A stretch of 64,000 nucleotides of DNA from Eubacterium oxidoreducens (GCF_900104415.1 NZ_FMXR01000013.1:1-64000), one strand, 5' to 3'; numbered from the stretch's first letter, positions 32,792 to 42,996 are shown. Numbers and translations are program-made. Notes: generated by a model not told the origin, from the sequence alone.

Positions 32792-33064
32792 ATGCAGATT
32801 ACGGATGTGAGACTCAGACTGATTGAGAAGGAAGGCAAGATGAAGGCGGTAGCATCTATTACAATTGATGATGTATTTGTAGTTCACGATATCAAGGTAA
32901 TAGAAGGTGAGAAGGGATTGTTTATTGCAATGCCGTCCCGTAAAGCATCAGATAGCGAATATCGTGATATTGCGCATCCACTTAATTCAGAGGTAAGAGA
33001 TTATATTTCGGGTTGTATCATGGAGAAATACCATGAGGCATTACAAGAAGCCGGAAAAGAATAA
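32792..33064 (+). CDS. spoVG: Septation regulator SpoVG
   Basis: 90 aa, near full match in pattern to Spo[11 protein letters not shown] start, [28 protein letters not shown] and an end after [11 protein letters not shown]. SpoVG is a small nucleic-acid-binding protein influencing septation, sporulation and envelope genes. SD AAGGGG. It follows glgD by 25 nt, so probably co-transcribed. From 33065 to 33220 I recognise nothing beyond a short open stretch with no start codon or SD. Confidence 0.95.
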   Translation: MQITDVRLRLIEKEGKMKAVASITIDDVFVVHDIKVIEGEKGLFIAMPSRKASDSEYRDIAHPLNSEVRDYISGCIMEKYHEALQEAGKE

Positions 33065-33220
33065 GAGTTGTATGGACAAAAGAGGATAACCTGATTCTCA
33101 TACGTAATCTTGGTCGGCCCGATTTGGGAAGTGAGGCAGCTGCTCAAGATTGCGGATAAAAAGAGAATGGGGGGAGGATTTTGGGAAACGATTGTGTTGG
33201 GGAACACGCGTTTAACACGA

Positions 33221-33256
33221 GAGAAGCAGCGGATTTCGATTCGTTGCTTTTCTTGT
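33221..33256 (+). terminator. Probable terminator of the glg-spoVG operon
   Basis: AGCAGCG / CGTTGCT (one G-U) with a 10 nt loop, followed by TTTCTTGTTCTT. Confidence 0.6.
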
Positions 33257-33296
33257 TCTTGAATTGAAACAGCATATTTTCATTCTTAACAGAATT

Positions 33297-33305
33297 TGCT
33301 ATAAT
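33297..33305 (+). promoter_or_regulatory. Extended -10 promoter of pth-mfd
   Basis: TGC-TATAAT ending at 33305, no good -35. Leader about 70 nt. Confidence 0.55.
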
Positions 33306-33381
33306 GCACAAAGAAAAACTCGAAAAGATAAAGAGATGAGCTTTGATGAAAATAAGATTAAGAAAACGACAGGAGAATATC

Positions 33382-33954
33382 ATGTATCTGATAGCCGGTT
33401 TGGGAAATCCAACAACAAAATATGAGAAAACAAGACATAATGTAGGGTTTGATGCGATTGATGAATTGGCAAAGACTCATAATATTGATTTTGATCAAAA
33501 GAAGCATCATGCAATGTGCGGCAAGGGAATGATAGCAGGACAAAAAGTCATGCTGATGAAACCGCTTACCTATATGAATAACAGTGGAGAGGCAATTGCA
33601 GATGCGATGAATTTTTATAAATTGGATCCGGCGACGCAGTTGCTTGTGATTTATGATGATATATCACTAGAACCGGGGAACATCCGGATTCGTAAGAAAG
33701 GAAGCGCGGGCGGTCACAATGGTATCAAGGATATTATTGCGATGATAGGTTCGCAGCAATTTGCAAGAATTAAAATTGGTGTTGGGGAAAAGCCGAAAAA
33801 CTGGGATCTGGCTGATTATGTTCTTGGAAAATTTGATAAGGCAGACAGGAAGTTGGTTGATGCAGCAATTGAGGAAGCCTTGCAGGCGGCGCAGTTGATT
33901 GTCGGTGATGATATAGAAGAAGCAATGAATCAATTTAATGCAAAGAAAAAATAA
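33382..33954 (+). CDS. pth: Peptidyl-tRNA hydrolase
   Basis: 190 aa. Typical opening YLIAGLGNPTTKYEKTRHNVGF with the catalytic His of RHNVGF, then KPLTYMNNSGEA, VIYDDISLEPG, and KGSAGGHNGIKDII. It releases tRNA from stalled peptidyl-tRNAs. ATG 33382 has AGGAGA upstream; the ATG at 33343 would add 13 non-family residues. Followed 9 nt later by mfd, a common clostridial pairing. Confidence 0.96.
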   Translation: MYLIAGLGNPTTKYEKTRHNVGFDAIDELAKTHNIDFDQKKHHAMCGKGMIAGQKVMLMKPLTYMNNSGEAIADAMNFYKLDPATQLLVIYDDISLEPGNIRIRKKGSAGGHNGIKDIIAMIGSQQFARIKIGVGEKPKNWDLADYVLGKFDKADRKLVDAAIEEALQAAQLIVGDDIEEAMNQFNAKKK

Positions 33955-33963
33955 AGGAAACAC

Positions 33964-36900
33964 ATGAACGTTTTTGTAAAACCGATGGAAGCTCTAACGC
34001 AGCTTTCTGAGATAAAAGAGAAACTGAAAAAAGAAAGTGGGATTTTCCAGGTGTCGGGGTGCACAGATGCCGGAAAGTCCCATTTGATTTATACTATGGC
34101 GAGAACAGCCGCTGTGAAATTGCTAGTGACTTATAGTGAGCAGCGTGCAAAACAGCTTTTAGAAGAATATGCAATTTATGAGAAGAATTGTTGTTACTAT
34201 CCGGCGCGAGATATTTTGTTTTATCAGTCGGATCTAAAAGGTGGTCTGCTAAAAGATGAAAGGCTTCGTGTGCTGCGTGCGCTGACGAGCAATGAAAAAG
34301 TTACGGTCGTGACGACCTTTGACGCGTTGTTTGATCGGATGGTCAGACCGAATGATTTTAAAGAAAGCTGTATAGAACTTAAAAGTGGCAATGAGGAAGA
34401 TCTAGAAGCGCTGAGCAGTCGGTTGACACAGATGGGGCTTGAGCGTGTCGGACAGGTAGAAGCTCCGGGGCAATTTTCGGTCCGCGGTGGCATTATGGAC
34501 ATTTATTCCATGACTGAGGAGATGCCGTATCGAATCGAATGGTTTGGAGATGAGATTGATTCGATACGTTATTTTGATCCTGAAAGTCAAAAGTCCGTCA
34601 CTTTTGGTCTGGATGTAGCCCGGATTTATCCGGCATCTGAGATGTGTCTTACAGAGGATGAGAAGATTGCCGGAAAAAAGAAAATTGAAAAGGAAATATT
34701 CGAGCGGATTGAACTTCTAAGAAGGGAAATGAAGACGGAACAGGCATTTCAGTTAAAGACCATTTATGCAGAGCTTTGTGATGAACTAGATGGTCTAGGG
34801 GAAGGCATGCGTATCGAAAGTTTTTTGACGTATTTTAAGAAAGAAACAGCAACGCTGACGGATTACTTTGATCCTTTACGAAGTATTATCTGTCTGGATG
34901 ATCCAATCCGGCTGATGGAGCTTGTGGCAACCACACAAGAAGAGTATACGCAGTCAATGGAACGACGCATCGAGACCGGCAATCTGATAGAAGGTCAGCT
35001 GGCGATGCGCTGTGAGTTTAAGGAAGTAAAAAAGAAACTGGATGCATTTGCAGTATTATCTTTGTGCGCACTTGAGACAAAGGTAAAACCGCTTGCGCCA
35101 AAAGCCGGCGCAATGGTGCAGATGCAGGCGGTAAGTCCGTATAATAACAGTTTCGATCTTCTGGTAAAAGATTTAAAACAATATAGGAAAAAGAATTATA
35201 AAATCTTGATTTTGTCCGGTTCTAAGACTAGAGCCGAAAATCTGGCAAATGATTTGCTTGAACAGGGACTGACGGCTTTTTATTCGGAGGATATGAACCG
35301 AACGGTGCAGCCCAAAGAAGTGATGGTGACCTATGGAAAACTTCGCAAGGGATTTGAATATCCAAAGGCGCAATTTGTAGTGATTTCGGAAAGTGACATT
35401 TTTGGAACAACAAAGAAGAAAGTCCGCCGAAAGGTTCGCTACGAAGGGGAACATATTTCTGATTTTTCGGACTTAAAGGTTGGCGACTATGTTGTTCATG
35501 AGAGATATGGACTTGGAATCTATCGGGGAATTGAGCAGGTAAAGAGTGCGAATACGTTAAAGGATTATTTGCTGATCGAATATGCAAAAGAGGAAAAACT
35601 GTATATTCAGGTGGCACAACTAGAAGCTTTGCAAAAGTATGCAGGGCGGGATGCGAAGAAAGTAAAGCTTTCAAAGCTTGGCGGTCAAGAATGGATTAGG
35701 ACGAAGCAAAAAGTGCAGTCTGCAGTATTGGATATTGCGCAGGAACTGGTGGATTTGTATGCCATCAGACAGAAGGAGCAAGGATATGCATTCGGTCCGG
35801 ATACTGTGTGGCAGACGGAGTTTGAAGAACGTTTTCCGTTTGAGGAAACGGCGGATCAGATAGCAGCCATTGAAGATACGAAGCGCGATATGGAAAGCAA
35901 GAAAATTATGGACCGGCTTATCTGTGGGGATGTAGGATACGGAAAGACGGAGATTGCGATTCGTGCGGCATTTAAAGCGGTACAGGAACATAAGCAGGTA
36001 ATCTTTCTTGCGCCGACGACAATACTGGCGCAACAGCATTACAATACATTTGTACAAAGAATGGGAGATCTTGGTGTTGAAATTGAATTGCTGTGCAGGT
36101 TTCGAACGGCAGCGCAGATTAAAGAATCGTTGAAAAAATTGAAAAAAGGAACCGCAGATATTGTAATCGGTACGCATCGTGTGCTTTCTAAGGATGTCGA
36201 ATTGTACGATCTGGGACTTTTGATTATTGATGAAGAGCAGCGATTTGGCGTTAAGCATAAAGAAGCAATCAAACAGATGAGAAAGAACATCGATGTGCTT
36301 ACACTTACGGCAACACCGATTCCGCGAACGCTTCATATGAGCCTTATTGGAATTCGTGATATGAGTGTGCTTGAAGAGCCGCCGATTGATAGACTTCCGA
36401 TTCAGACCTATGTTATGGAATACAATGAAGAGATGATTCGCGAAGCCATACAAAGAGAATTGCTTCGTGGAGGACAGGTGTATTATGTGTTTAATCGTGT
36501 TGCACAGATTGCAGAAGTTGCAACGGTGATTCAAAGAATTGTTCCGGATGCAGTTGTGGCATATGCACATGGACGCATGAATGAGCGAGAACTTGAAGAT
36601 ATCATGTATGATTTTATGAATGGTGAGATTGATATATTGGTGTCTACAACGATTATTGAAACCGGACTTGATATTTCCAATGTCAATACCATTATTATTC
36701 AAGATGCGGATCGTTTTGGCTTGTCTCAGCTTTATCAGTTGCGAGGACGAGTAGGACGCTCAGCAAGAACGGCGTATGCATTTTTGGTGTATAAAAAAGA
36801 CCGTGTTTTGAAAGAAGTTGCAAGGAAGCGTTTAGAGGCAATTAAGGAATATACACAGCTAGGAAGCGGCTTTAAGATAGCGATGAAAGATCTGGAGATT

Positions 36901-37500
36901 CGAGGTGCAGGGAATCTGCTCGGAGCTAAGCAGCATGGTCATATGGAAGCAGTTGGGTATGATTTGTATTGTAAGATGCTCAATGAAGCGGTTGCGCGCC
37001 TAAAAGGAATTCCCGTTCAAGAAAGCTTTGAAACAAAGATTGATCTAAAGGTGGATGCATTTATTCCGGAGAGCTATATTGCAAATGAAAAGCAAAAGCT
37101 GGAAATCTACAAGGATATTGCAATGCTTGAGGATGAAGAACAATCACAGGAGCTGATTGCGGAATTGATTGATCGTTTTGGAGAGGTGCCGCCAAGTGTT
37201 GAGATGCTGATTACGATTGCGCTTTTAAAGGCTAAGGCACATAGCTGTTATTTTACGCAGGTGCGACAGTTAGAAGACGAAATCGAATTTACATTTTTTG
37301 AGCATGCCAAGATTAATACGGCGAAGATGGCGCCTTTACTGGATGGTTTTGATGGGGCGCTGCGTTTTGGACAAAATGCCAAGACGCCGCAGCTGATTTA
37401 CAACCGAAAATATTCCTCGAGACAAAAAAATGAGACTTTGATAGAGGCAGTTACGAAGATATTAGACAGCGCTGTTTCGCAGCTTTTGGACTTTTCTTAG
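33964..37500 (+). CDS. mfd: Transcription-repair coupling factor
   Basis: 1178 aa. N-terminal UvrB-like module (residues 1-350), RNA polymerase interaction domain around DLKVGDYVVHERYGLGIYRG (about 500-570), SF2 translocase motor with Walker A GDVGYGKTE, DEEQ box (IDEEQRFGVKHKE), TATPIPRTLH, and QLRGRVGRS, then the C-terminal TRCF autoinhibition domain. It removes stalled polymerase and recruits UvrA. Full length. Confidence 0.97.
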   Translation: MNVFVKPMEALTQLSEIKEKLKKESGIFQVSGCTDAGKSHLIYTMARTAAVKLLVTYSEQRAKQLLEEYAIYEKNCCYYPARDILFYQSDLKGGLLKDERLRVLRALTSNEKVTVVTTFDALFDRMVRPNDFKESCIELKSGNEEDLEALSSRLTQMGLERVGQVEAPGQFSVRGGIMDIYSMTEEMPYRIEWFGDEIDSIRYFDPESQKSVTFGLDVARIYPASEMCLTEDEKIAGKKKIEKEIFERIELLRREMKTEQAFQLKTIYAELCDELDGLGEGMRIESFLTYFKKETATLTDYFDPLRSIICLDDPIRLMELVATTQEEYTQSMERRIETGNLIEGQLAMRCEFKEVKKKLDAFAVLSLCALETKVKPLAPKAGAMVQMQAVSPYNNSFDLLVKDLKQYRKKNYKILILSGSKTRAENLANDLLEQGLTAFYSEDMNRTVQPKEVMVTYGKLRKGFEYPKAQFVVISESDIFGTTKKKVRRKVRYEGEHISDFSDLKVGDYVVHERYGLGIYRGIEQVKSANTLKDYLLIEYAKEEKLYIQVAQLEALQKYAGRDAKKVKLSKLGGQEWIRTKQKVQSAVLDIAQELVDLYAIRQKEQGYAFGPDTVWQTEFEERFPFEETADQIAAIEDTKRDMESKKIMDRLICGDVGYGKTEIAIRAAFKAVQEHKQVIFLAPTTILAQQHYNTFVQRMGDLGVEIELLCRFRTAAQIKESLKKLKKGTADIVIGTHRVLSKDVELYDLGLLIIDEEQRFGVKHKEAIKQMRKNIDVLTLTATPIPRTLHMSLIGIRDMSVLEEPPIDRLPIQTYVMEYNEEMIREAIQRELLRGGQVYYVFNRVAQIAEVATVIQRIVPDAVVAYAHGRMNERELEDIMYDFMNGEIDILVSTTIIETGLDISNVNTIIIQDADRFGLSQLYQLRGRVGRSARTAYAFLVYKKDRVLKEVARKRLEAIKEYTQLGSGFKIAMKDLEIRGAGNLLGAKQHGHMEAVGYDLYCKMLNEAVARLKGIPVQESFETKIDLKVDAFIPESYIANEKQKLEIYKDIAMLEDEEQSQELIAELIDRFGEVPPSVEMLITIALLKAKAHSCYFTQVRQLEDEIEFTFFEHAKINTAKMAPLLDGFDGALRFGQNAKTPQLIYNRKYSSRQKNETLIEAVTKILDSAVSQLLDFS

Positions 37501-37515
37501 CAGCTTAAGAAGGGA

Positions 37516-37544
37516 TTGCATCTCGCTTGGATTCATTTTATAAT
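37516..37544 (+). promoter_or_regulatory. Promoter of the PrsA-like gene
   Basis: TTGCAT at 37516-37521, 17 bp, TATAAT at 37539-37544. Confidence 0.7.
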
Positions 37545-37581
37545 AGTTTGGAATAAATTTTACAACAGGAGAATATTTAAC

Positions 37582-38706
37582 ATGAAATATAAAAAGATAA
37601 CTGCAGGAGCTATGGCAGCAGTTGTGGCCGGTATGACATTGGTTGGAGGCTGTGGCTCAAAGATTGATGCGGATGCGGTGGTAGCAACTCTTGATGATAA
37701 AGAAATCACGCTTGGATATGCGAATTTTGTAGCGAGATATCAGCAGGCAACTTATGATTCTTATTATCTTGCTTACATGGGAGATGATATGTGGAGTCAG
37801 GATATGACAGGATCCGGAGAGACTTTTGAAGATTCCGTGAAGGAAGAAGTGATGCAAAGTATTGAAGACAGCTATGTACTAGACTCGTATGCAGAAGAAT
37901 ATGATGTGGCACTTAGTGAAGAAGAACTAGCTGAGATTGAAGAAGTTGCACAAAACTTCATTGCGGATAATTCTGATGAAGCGATCGAACAGATAGGTGC
38001 TACGAAGGAATACGTTGTGGAGATGTTAAGACTCAACCAGATTAATTCTTTGATGTATGATGCAATCGTTGCGGAAGTGGATACGAAAGTGTCGGACGAG
38101 GAAGCAGCGCAGCGAGCTATTTCATATGTAGAAATTGCAACGGATTCTTATACAGATGATGATGGCAATACCGTTGATTATACAGATGAGGAAAAGGAAA
38201 CACTTGCACAGGATGCGAAAAAGTTTGCGAAGGCTGCAAAGAAAGGCTTTGATGAAGCAGCGGAAGATGCTGGCTATGAAGTGCAGACAGATACGTACGG
38301 ATCTGCAGAGGATGATGATGCAACTCTTGATACGGCCGTATTGCAAGCTGCAGATGAACTGAAGGAAGGTGAGACTTCCGGGGTTGTTGAGACAGATACT
38401 GCTCTTTATGTAGTAACGGTTACAAGCGATTTTGATGAGGAAGCGACAGAGACGGAAAAGGAAGAAATCGTTTCGGAAAGACAAGAAGAGTATTATGAAG
38501 AAGTGCTTGCCGGATTTGAAGCAGAAGTTGAGTGGACTGTGGATGAGGATGTGTGGGCTACCGTAACATTTGATGAGTTGTTTACAACAGAATCGGATGA
38601 AACAAGTACAGATGAGGATGCAACTGCAGATGAGACAACAGAAGGCACAACTTCTGATACATCCGCAGATGAGACAACAGAGGGCCAAACCTCACAAGCG
38701 GAATAA
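37582..38706 (+). CDS. PrsA-like lipoprotein foldase
   Basis: 374 aa. A signal peptide with lipobox LVGGC (C24) predicts a membrane lipoprotein. Residues 30-200 resemble the SurA/PrsA N-terminal chaperone region (ITLGYANFVARYQQ, LDSYAEEYDVALSEEEL) and about 195-320 a weak parvulin-type region (ETSGVVETDTALYVVTVTSDFDEEA), without all active-site residues being certain. The last 40 residues are an acidic Thr/Ser-rich tail. Likely assists folding of exported proteins. ATG 37582 has AGGAGA upstream. Follows mfd but has its own promoter and terminator. Confidence 0.8.
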   Translation: MKYKKITAGAMAAVVAGMTLVGGCGSKIDADAVVATLDDKEITLGYANFVARYQQATYDSYYLAYMGDDMWSQDMTGSGETFEDSVKEEVMQSIEDSYVLDSYAEEYDVALSEEELAEIEEVAQNFIADNSDEAIEQIGATKEYVVEMLRLNQINSLMYDAIVAEVDTKVSDEEAAQRAISYVEIATDSYTDDDGNTVDYTDEEKETLAQDAKKFAKAAKKGFDEAAEDAGYEVQTDTYGSAEDDDATLDTAVLQAADELKEGETSGVVETDTALYVVTVTSDFDEEATETEKEEIVSERQEEYYEEVLAGFEAEVEWTVDEDVWATVTFDELFTTESDETSTDEDATADETTEGTTSDTSADETTEGQTSQAE

Positions 38707-38722
38707 GAAGAGTGAACGTATT

Positions 38723-38757
38723 GAGCTGCCGAATGATTGTCGGCAGCTTTTGTTTTA
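38723..38757 (+). terminator. Terminator of the PrsA-like gene
   Basis: AGCTGCCGA / TCGGCAGCT with a 7 nt loop, then TTTGTTTT. Confidence 0.88.
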
Positions 38758-38839
38758 GCCAGAGTGTGAGTAGGCGAAAATAAAGCTTTATAAGCGAAGG
38801 GTGACCTTGTAAGAAAACGCGGATTATGAAGGAGAGTGT

Positions 38840-40567
38840 ATGAACGAGCTATTATCACTGCTTAAACAATATAAGGCACAGACAGTTTTGGCACCGGCTT
38901 TCAAAATGATAGAGGCGGTGTTAGAACTATGTGTACCATTGGTGATTGCATCGATGATTGATGATGGAATTGCACTTTCCGATATGTCGCACGTAGGGCA
39001 CTGCGCAGTGCTGTTAATTGTTTTGGCGGCGCTTGGTATGGGATTTTCCGTGACAGGGCAATTTTTCTCTGCTTATGTGGCGACAGAAGTTTCGACAAGC
39101 CTTCGGGAAAAAATATTTGCAAAAGTACAGCAGTTATCCTTCGCACAGTTGGACGAGGCAGGATCTTCTACGCTGATTACCAGATTATCTTCAGATGTAA
39201 ATCAGGTGCAGGCCGGAGTGAACCTTTCCCTGCGACTTCTTTTACGCTCGCCATTCGTCGTATTTGGAGCAATGGTAATGGCATTTACCATCCATATGAA
39301 GATAGCCGGATTATTTGTTCTTGTAATAGGTTTGTTGGCTCTTTGCATTGGGATTGTAATGAAGTATACACTGCCGCAGTACGAGAATCTGCAGCGACAT
39401 CTTGATGGTCTTCTTATGCGAACCAGACAGTCTCTTATGGGCGTTCGGCCGATACGGGCATTTGGAAGAGAACAGCGAATGGAAGAGGATTTTGTTGCAG
39501 CCAATGATGAAATGTTCATGCGCCAAAAAAAAGTAGGAAATATTGCAAGTATTATGAATCCGCTGACATTTGCAATTGTAAATGGAGGCCTTGCAATATT
39601 GCTGTATTTTGGCGGGGATCAGGTAAATACCGGCATTCTTTCACAAGGAGAAATGGTGGCACTTGTGAATTATATTTCGCAGATTTTAGTAGAACTTGTG
39701 AAATTTGCCAATTATTTAATTACGGTAACGAAATCGATTGCTTGTGCAAAACGAATCGAGGAAGTGCTCAGACTCGAGCAGATGCAGCAAAGTGGCAAGA
39801 AACATCAGATGGATACAGATGCAATGCTGACGTTTGACAATCTTGTTTTCTCCTATAAAGAAGGGGCAAATGCAGCATTGGAAGGAATTAACCTTTCTAT
39901 TAAAAAGGGGGAGAAAATCGGTGTGATTGGTGGTACCGGAGCGGGGAAATCAACGCTTGCGGCGCTGGCAATGGGGCATTATGCTGCGACCGATGGCAAT
40001 GTCTTTTGGGAGCAGATTAATATCTTAGACCTAGAACCTAAAATGCTGCGAGGCAATATGGCGTGGGCAGAGCAAAAACCTAAGCTGTTTAAGGGAACGA
40101 TACGTTCTAATTTGAGGATGGGAAAAAGAGATGCAACAGAAGAAGAGATGTTAGAAGCACTTAAGGGTGCGCAAGCGTATGAGTTTGTCAGTGAATTGGA
40201 CAAGGGACTTGATGCGCTGGTAGAACAAGATGGAAGCAATTTCTCGGGTGGTCAAAGACAGCGTTTATCAATTGCGCGTGCACTGATTAGAAAGCCTAAG
40301 TTGCTTGTGTTAGATGACTGTACATCGGCGCTGGATTATGCGACAGATGCAGCTTTTCGACATTATGTGCAGCAGTCTATGCCGCAGACAACCGTGATTT
40401 GGAATTCTCAGCGAATTTCGGTTATGGAGCATATGAATCGGGTGTTGTTATTAAAGCATGGAAAGATGGTGGCGCTTGGCACACATGAGGAGTTGCTGAA
40501 ACGCTGCGAAGAATATCGGGAAATCAGCGCTGCACAAGGTAGGAAGGAGCGGTCATATGAAGCGTAG
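38840..40567 (+). CDS. ABC exporter half-transporter with degenerate ATPase site
   Basis: 575 aa, N-terminal six-TM exporter domain and C-terminal ATPase. Walker A GGTGAGKST and signature FSGGQRQRLS are intact, but Walker B reads LLVLDDCTSALD, with Asp at the catalytic Glu position, and the switch His is Gln (WNSQRIS). This matches the non-catalytic half of heterodimeric exporters such as BmrCD or TM287/288. Substrate unknown (drug or lipid). SD GGAGAG. Overlaps the second half-transporter gene by 11 nt. Confidence 0.9.
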   Translation: MNELLSLLKQYKAQTVLAPAFKMIEAVLELCVPLVIASMIDDGIALSDMSHVGHCAVLLIVLAALGMGFSVTGQFFSAYVATEVSTSLREKIFAKVQQLSFAQLDEAGSSTLITRLSSDVNQVQAGVNLSLRLLLRSPFVVFGAMVMAFTIHMKIAGLFVLVIGLLALCIGIVMKYTLPQYENLQRHLDGLLMRTRQSLMGVRPIRAFGREQRMEEDFVAANDEMFMRQKKVGNIASIMNPLTFAIVNGGLAILLYFGGDQVNTGILSQGEMVALVNYISQILVELVKFANYLITVTKSIACAKRIEEVLRLEQMQQSGKKHQMDTDAMLTFDNLVFSYKEGANAALEGINLSIKKGEKIGVIGGTGAGKSTLAALAMGHYAATDGNVFWEQINILDLEPKMLRGNMAWAEQKPKLFKGTIRSNLRMGKRDATEEEMLEALKGAQAYEFVSELDKGLDALVEQDGSNFSGGQRQRLSIARALIRKPKLLVLDDCTSALDYATDAAFRHYVQQSMPQTTVIWNSQRISVMEHMNRVLLLKHGKMVALGTHEELLKRCEEYREISAAQGRKERSYEA

Positions 40568-42305
40568 AACTACGATGAAGACGCTATTTGGCTATCTGAA
40601 AAGTCAGGTAGGATATGTTGTGCTTTCTTTTGCGGGAGCATTTGCCGGTGCAGTCATTAGTTTATACATACCGCTTCTGACCGGTCGTGCAGTGGACCAA
40701 ATGATAGGAGCCGGTCAAGTGGAGTTTGCTGTTTTGACCGATTTGATTCAAAAGATTGTACTATGCATAGTGATGGGTTTTTTTGCCCAGTGGCTTACAA
40801 ATTACTGCAACAATGCGATTTCGTTTGGGGTTTCACATGCAATGCGGGAAGACTTTTTTTCAAAGATGAAACGAATTGCACTAGCAAGAATGGATCAATA
40901 TGCATATGGTGATTTGGTCAATCGGATGATTTCGGATGTTGAACAGGTGTCGGACGGACTTCTTTTAGGAGCAAACCAGTTGTTTTCCGGGTTGGTAACG
41001 ATTGTGGGAACATTGATTTTTATGCTGCTTATGGATGTACGAATAACGCTGGTTGTAATCTATCTGACCCCGATTAGCTTGCTTGCGGCAACATTTATTT
41101 CGAAAAAAACCTACCATTTATTTCAAAAACAATCAAAACTTAGGGCACAGGTAAGTGGGATTGTGAACGAAAGTGTTTCTGGTGAGAAATTGATTCAGGC
41201 ATACGGACAGGAAGACATCATAATGGAGGAGTTTGCAAGGAGCAACCATGACTTAAAGGTGATATCGAGAAAAGCAACGTTTTATTCTTCTTTGGTCAAT
41301 CCGGGGACACGATTTATCAATGCTCTTGTATACATGGCGGTGGCTCTTGTCGGAGCAATCAGTGCCCTGCGTGGTTTGATTAGTGTAGGACAGCTGACAG
41401 TTTTTTTGAGTTATGCAAATCAGTATACAAAACCATTTAATGAAATAACAGGGGTTGTGACGGAATTGCAAAATGCATTAGCCTGTGCCGGTAGAATATT
41501 TGATTTCTTAGAAGAAGAGGAAGAACAAGAAGAAGCAATGCAATTTCCGGGCGAAGTGAAGGGAAATGTTACGTTTGAGAATGTCAGCTTCTCCTATGAG
41601 CCGGACAAGCCTTTGATTCAAAATATGAATATTGAGGCAAGAGAAGGACAATTAATTGCCATTGTTGGACCGACGGGATGCGGAAAGACGACGTTGATTA
41701 ATTTGCTTATGCGGTTTTATGAAGTCGATGATGGACGCATACTGATAGATGGGAAGGATATTGCAGATTATTCGCGCCAGAGTCTTCGCGCGCAGATGTG
41801 TATGGTTTTACAGGATTCTTTTTTGATTCAGGGAACAATTCGTGATAATATATCTTTTGGCTTAGAACAGATTCGCCGGGAGGAAATCGTAAATGCAGCA
41901 AAAGCAGCATATGCAGATGAGTTTATTATGCAGCTTCCGCAAGGTTATGATACGGTATTGGATTTTGAGGCGGATACCCTTTCGCAGGGACAAAAGCAGC
42001 TGCTTTGTATAGCAAGAGCGATGCTTCATTCGCCGGCAATCATGATTTTGGATGAGGCGACATCTTCTGTCGATACATTGACGGAACAAAAGATTCAAAA
42101 AGCATTTCATAAATTGATGAAGGGAAGGACAAGTTTTGTTGTTGCACATCGACTTTCTACTATAATGAATGCAGATTGTATTTTGGTTATGAATGATGGA
42201 AAGATTGTAGAGCGAGGAACGCATGAGCAGCTTTTGAAAAAGGACGGATTTTACCGTAAGTTGTATGAAAGTCAGTTTGATGCAGCGGTAGCCGGCAAGG
42301 AGTAA
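40557..42305 (+). CDS. ABC exporter half-transporter, catalytic partner
   Basis: 582 aa, same TM-ATPase layout. Walker A GPTGCGKTT, Walker B IMILDEATSSVD with catalytic Glu, and switch His in VVAHRLST are all intact, while the signature is changed to LSQGQ. In a heterodimer the altered signature would face the degenerate Walker B of the partner, leaving one good site, exactly the asymmetry known for this subfamily. Starts within the end of the first gene (SD AAGGAG). Confidence 0.9.
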   Translation: MKRRTTMKTLFGYLKSQVGYVVLSFAGAFAGAVISLYIPLLTGRAVDQMIGAGQVEFAVLTDLIQKIVLCIVMGFFAQWLTNYCNNAISFGVSHAMREDFFSKMKRIALARMDQYAYGDLVNRMISDVEQVSDGLLLGANQLFSGLVTIVGTLIFMLLMDVRITLVVIYLTPISLLAATFISKKTYHLFQKQSKLRAQVSGIVNESVSGEKLIQAYGQEDIIMEEFARSNHDLKVISRKATFYSSLVNPGTRFINALVYMAVALVGAISALRGLISVGQLTVFLSYANQYTKPFNEITGVVTELQNALACAGRIFDFLEEEEEQEEAMQFPGEVKGNVTFENVSFSYEPDKPLIQNMNIEAREGQLIAIVGPTGCGKTTLINLLMRFYEVDDGRILIDGKDIADYSRQSLRAQMCMVLQDSFLIQGTIRDNISFGLEQIRREEIVNAAKAAYADEFIMQLPQGYDTVLDFEADTLSQGQKQLLCIARAMLHSPAIMILDEATSSVDTLTEQKIQKAFHKLMKGRTSFVVAHRLSTIMNADCILVMNDGKIVERGTHEQLLKKDGFYRKLYESQFDAAVAGKE

Positions 42306-42315
42306 GGAAGATATA

Positions 42316-42329
42316 GAGCGAGTCTTGAC
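42316..42329 (+). repeat. Relic of the class B tail hairpin
   Basis: GAGCGAGTCTTGAC, 14 bases identical to the distal end of class B, located 11 bp after the ABC exporter stop and in the same orientation relative to the gene as intact copies. Short, so chance is possible. Confidence 0.4.
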
Positions 42330-42398
42330 GTTATGCAAACGATTATGCGAATATAAGATTTGCGCAAAATAAATCAGAAGGAATAAAGAGTAGATAGG

Positions 42399-42914
42399 AT
42401 GAAAAAAGAAAATATCGTTTTAATAGGAATGCCGGGAGTCGGTAAAAGTACAATTGGTGTCATATTGGCAAAAGTAATTGGATATCATTTTATGGATGCG
42501 GATTTATTGATTCAAGAGCGGGAAAATAAATTGCTGCATGAGATTATCTCAGAACGTGGAACAGATGGATTTATTCAAGTTGAAAATGAAGTGAATGCCG
42601 CAATCGAAACATCGCACAGTGTTATTGCGACAGGAGGAAGTGTGGTGTATGGAAAAGAGGCGATGGAACACTTAAAAGAGATCGGCCATGTCGTATATTT
42701 GAAAGTTTCCTACAGACAGATTAGAAGAAGACTGCATAATATCCGAGGACGCGGAGTCGTATTAAAAGAAGGACAGACGCTTGGCGACTTGTATGCAGAA
42801 AGAAGTCGGCTTTATGAAAAATATGCGGATGTAGTAGTATCAGAAGATGGACTTAATACGGAACAGACATTGGATTTGGTTGTAAAGACACTCAAAGAAA
42901 ACGGGTTTATCTAG
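42399..42914 (+). CDS. aroK: Shikimate kinase
   Basis: 171 aa P-loop kinase, phosphorylating shikimate in the chorismate pathway. Walker A GMPGVGKST, substrate-binding DAD (MDADLLI), the RGTDGFIQVEN element, and ATGGSVVY, then the lid RGRGV. Length is normal. Stands alone between the ABC exporter and murA; SD AAGGA is about 16 nt upstream with GATAGG nearer the ATG. Confidence 0.92.
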   Translation: MKKENIVLIGMPGVGKSTIGVILAKVIGYHFMDADLLIQERENKLLHEIISERGTDGFIQVENEVNAAIETSHSVIATGGSVVYGKEAMEHLKEIGHVVYLKVSYRQIRRRLHNIRGRGVVLKEGQTLGDLYAERSRLYEKYADVVVSEDGLNTEQTLDLVVKTLKENGFI

Positions 42915-42987
42915 GGAAAGAGTAAAGAATGTAAAAAAAATGAAACAAAATTGTAATGATTTTAGGGATTTACAAAACGTATCTATG

Positions 42988-42996
42988 TGCTATAAT
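42988..42996 (+). promoter_or_regulatory. Extended -10 promoter of murA
   Basis: TGC-TATAAT ending at 42996. The leader of about 100 nt contains a short CACAT/ATGTG hairpin near 43033. Confidence 0.55.

Noticed and set aside
33065-33220. Short open frame after spoVG
   Set aside because: No start codon with SD, no recognisable similarity, and it runs into the terminator.
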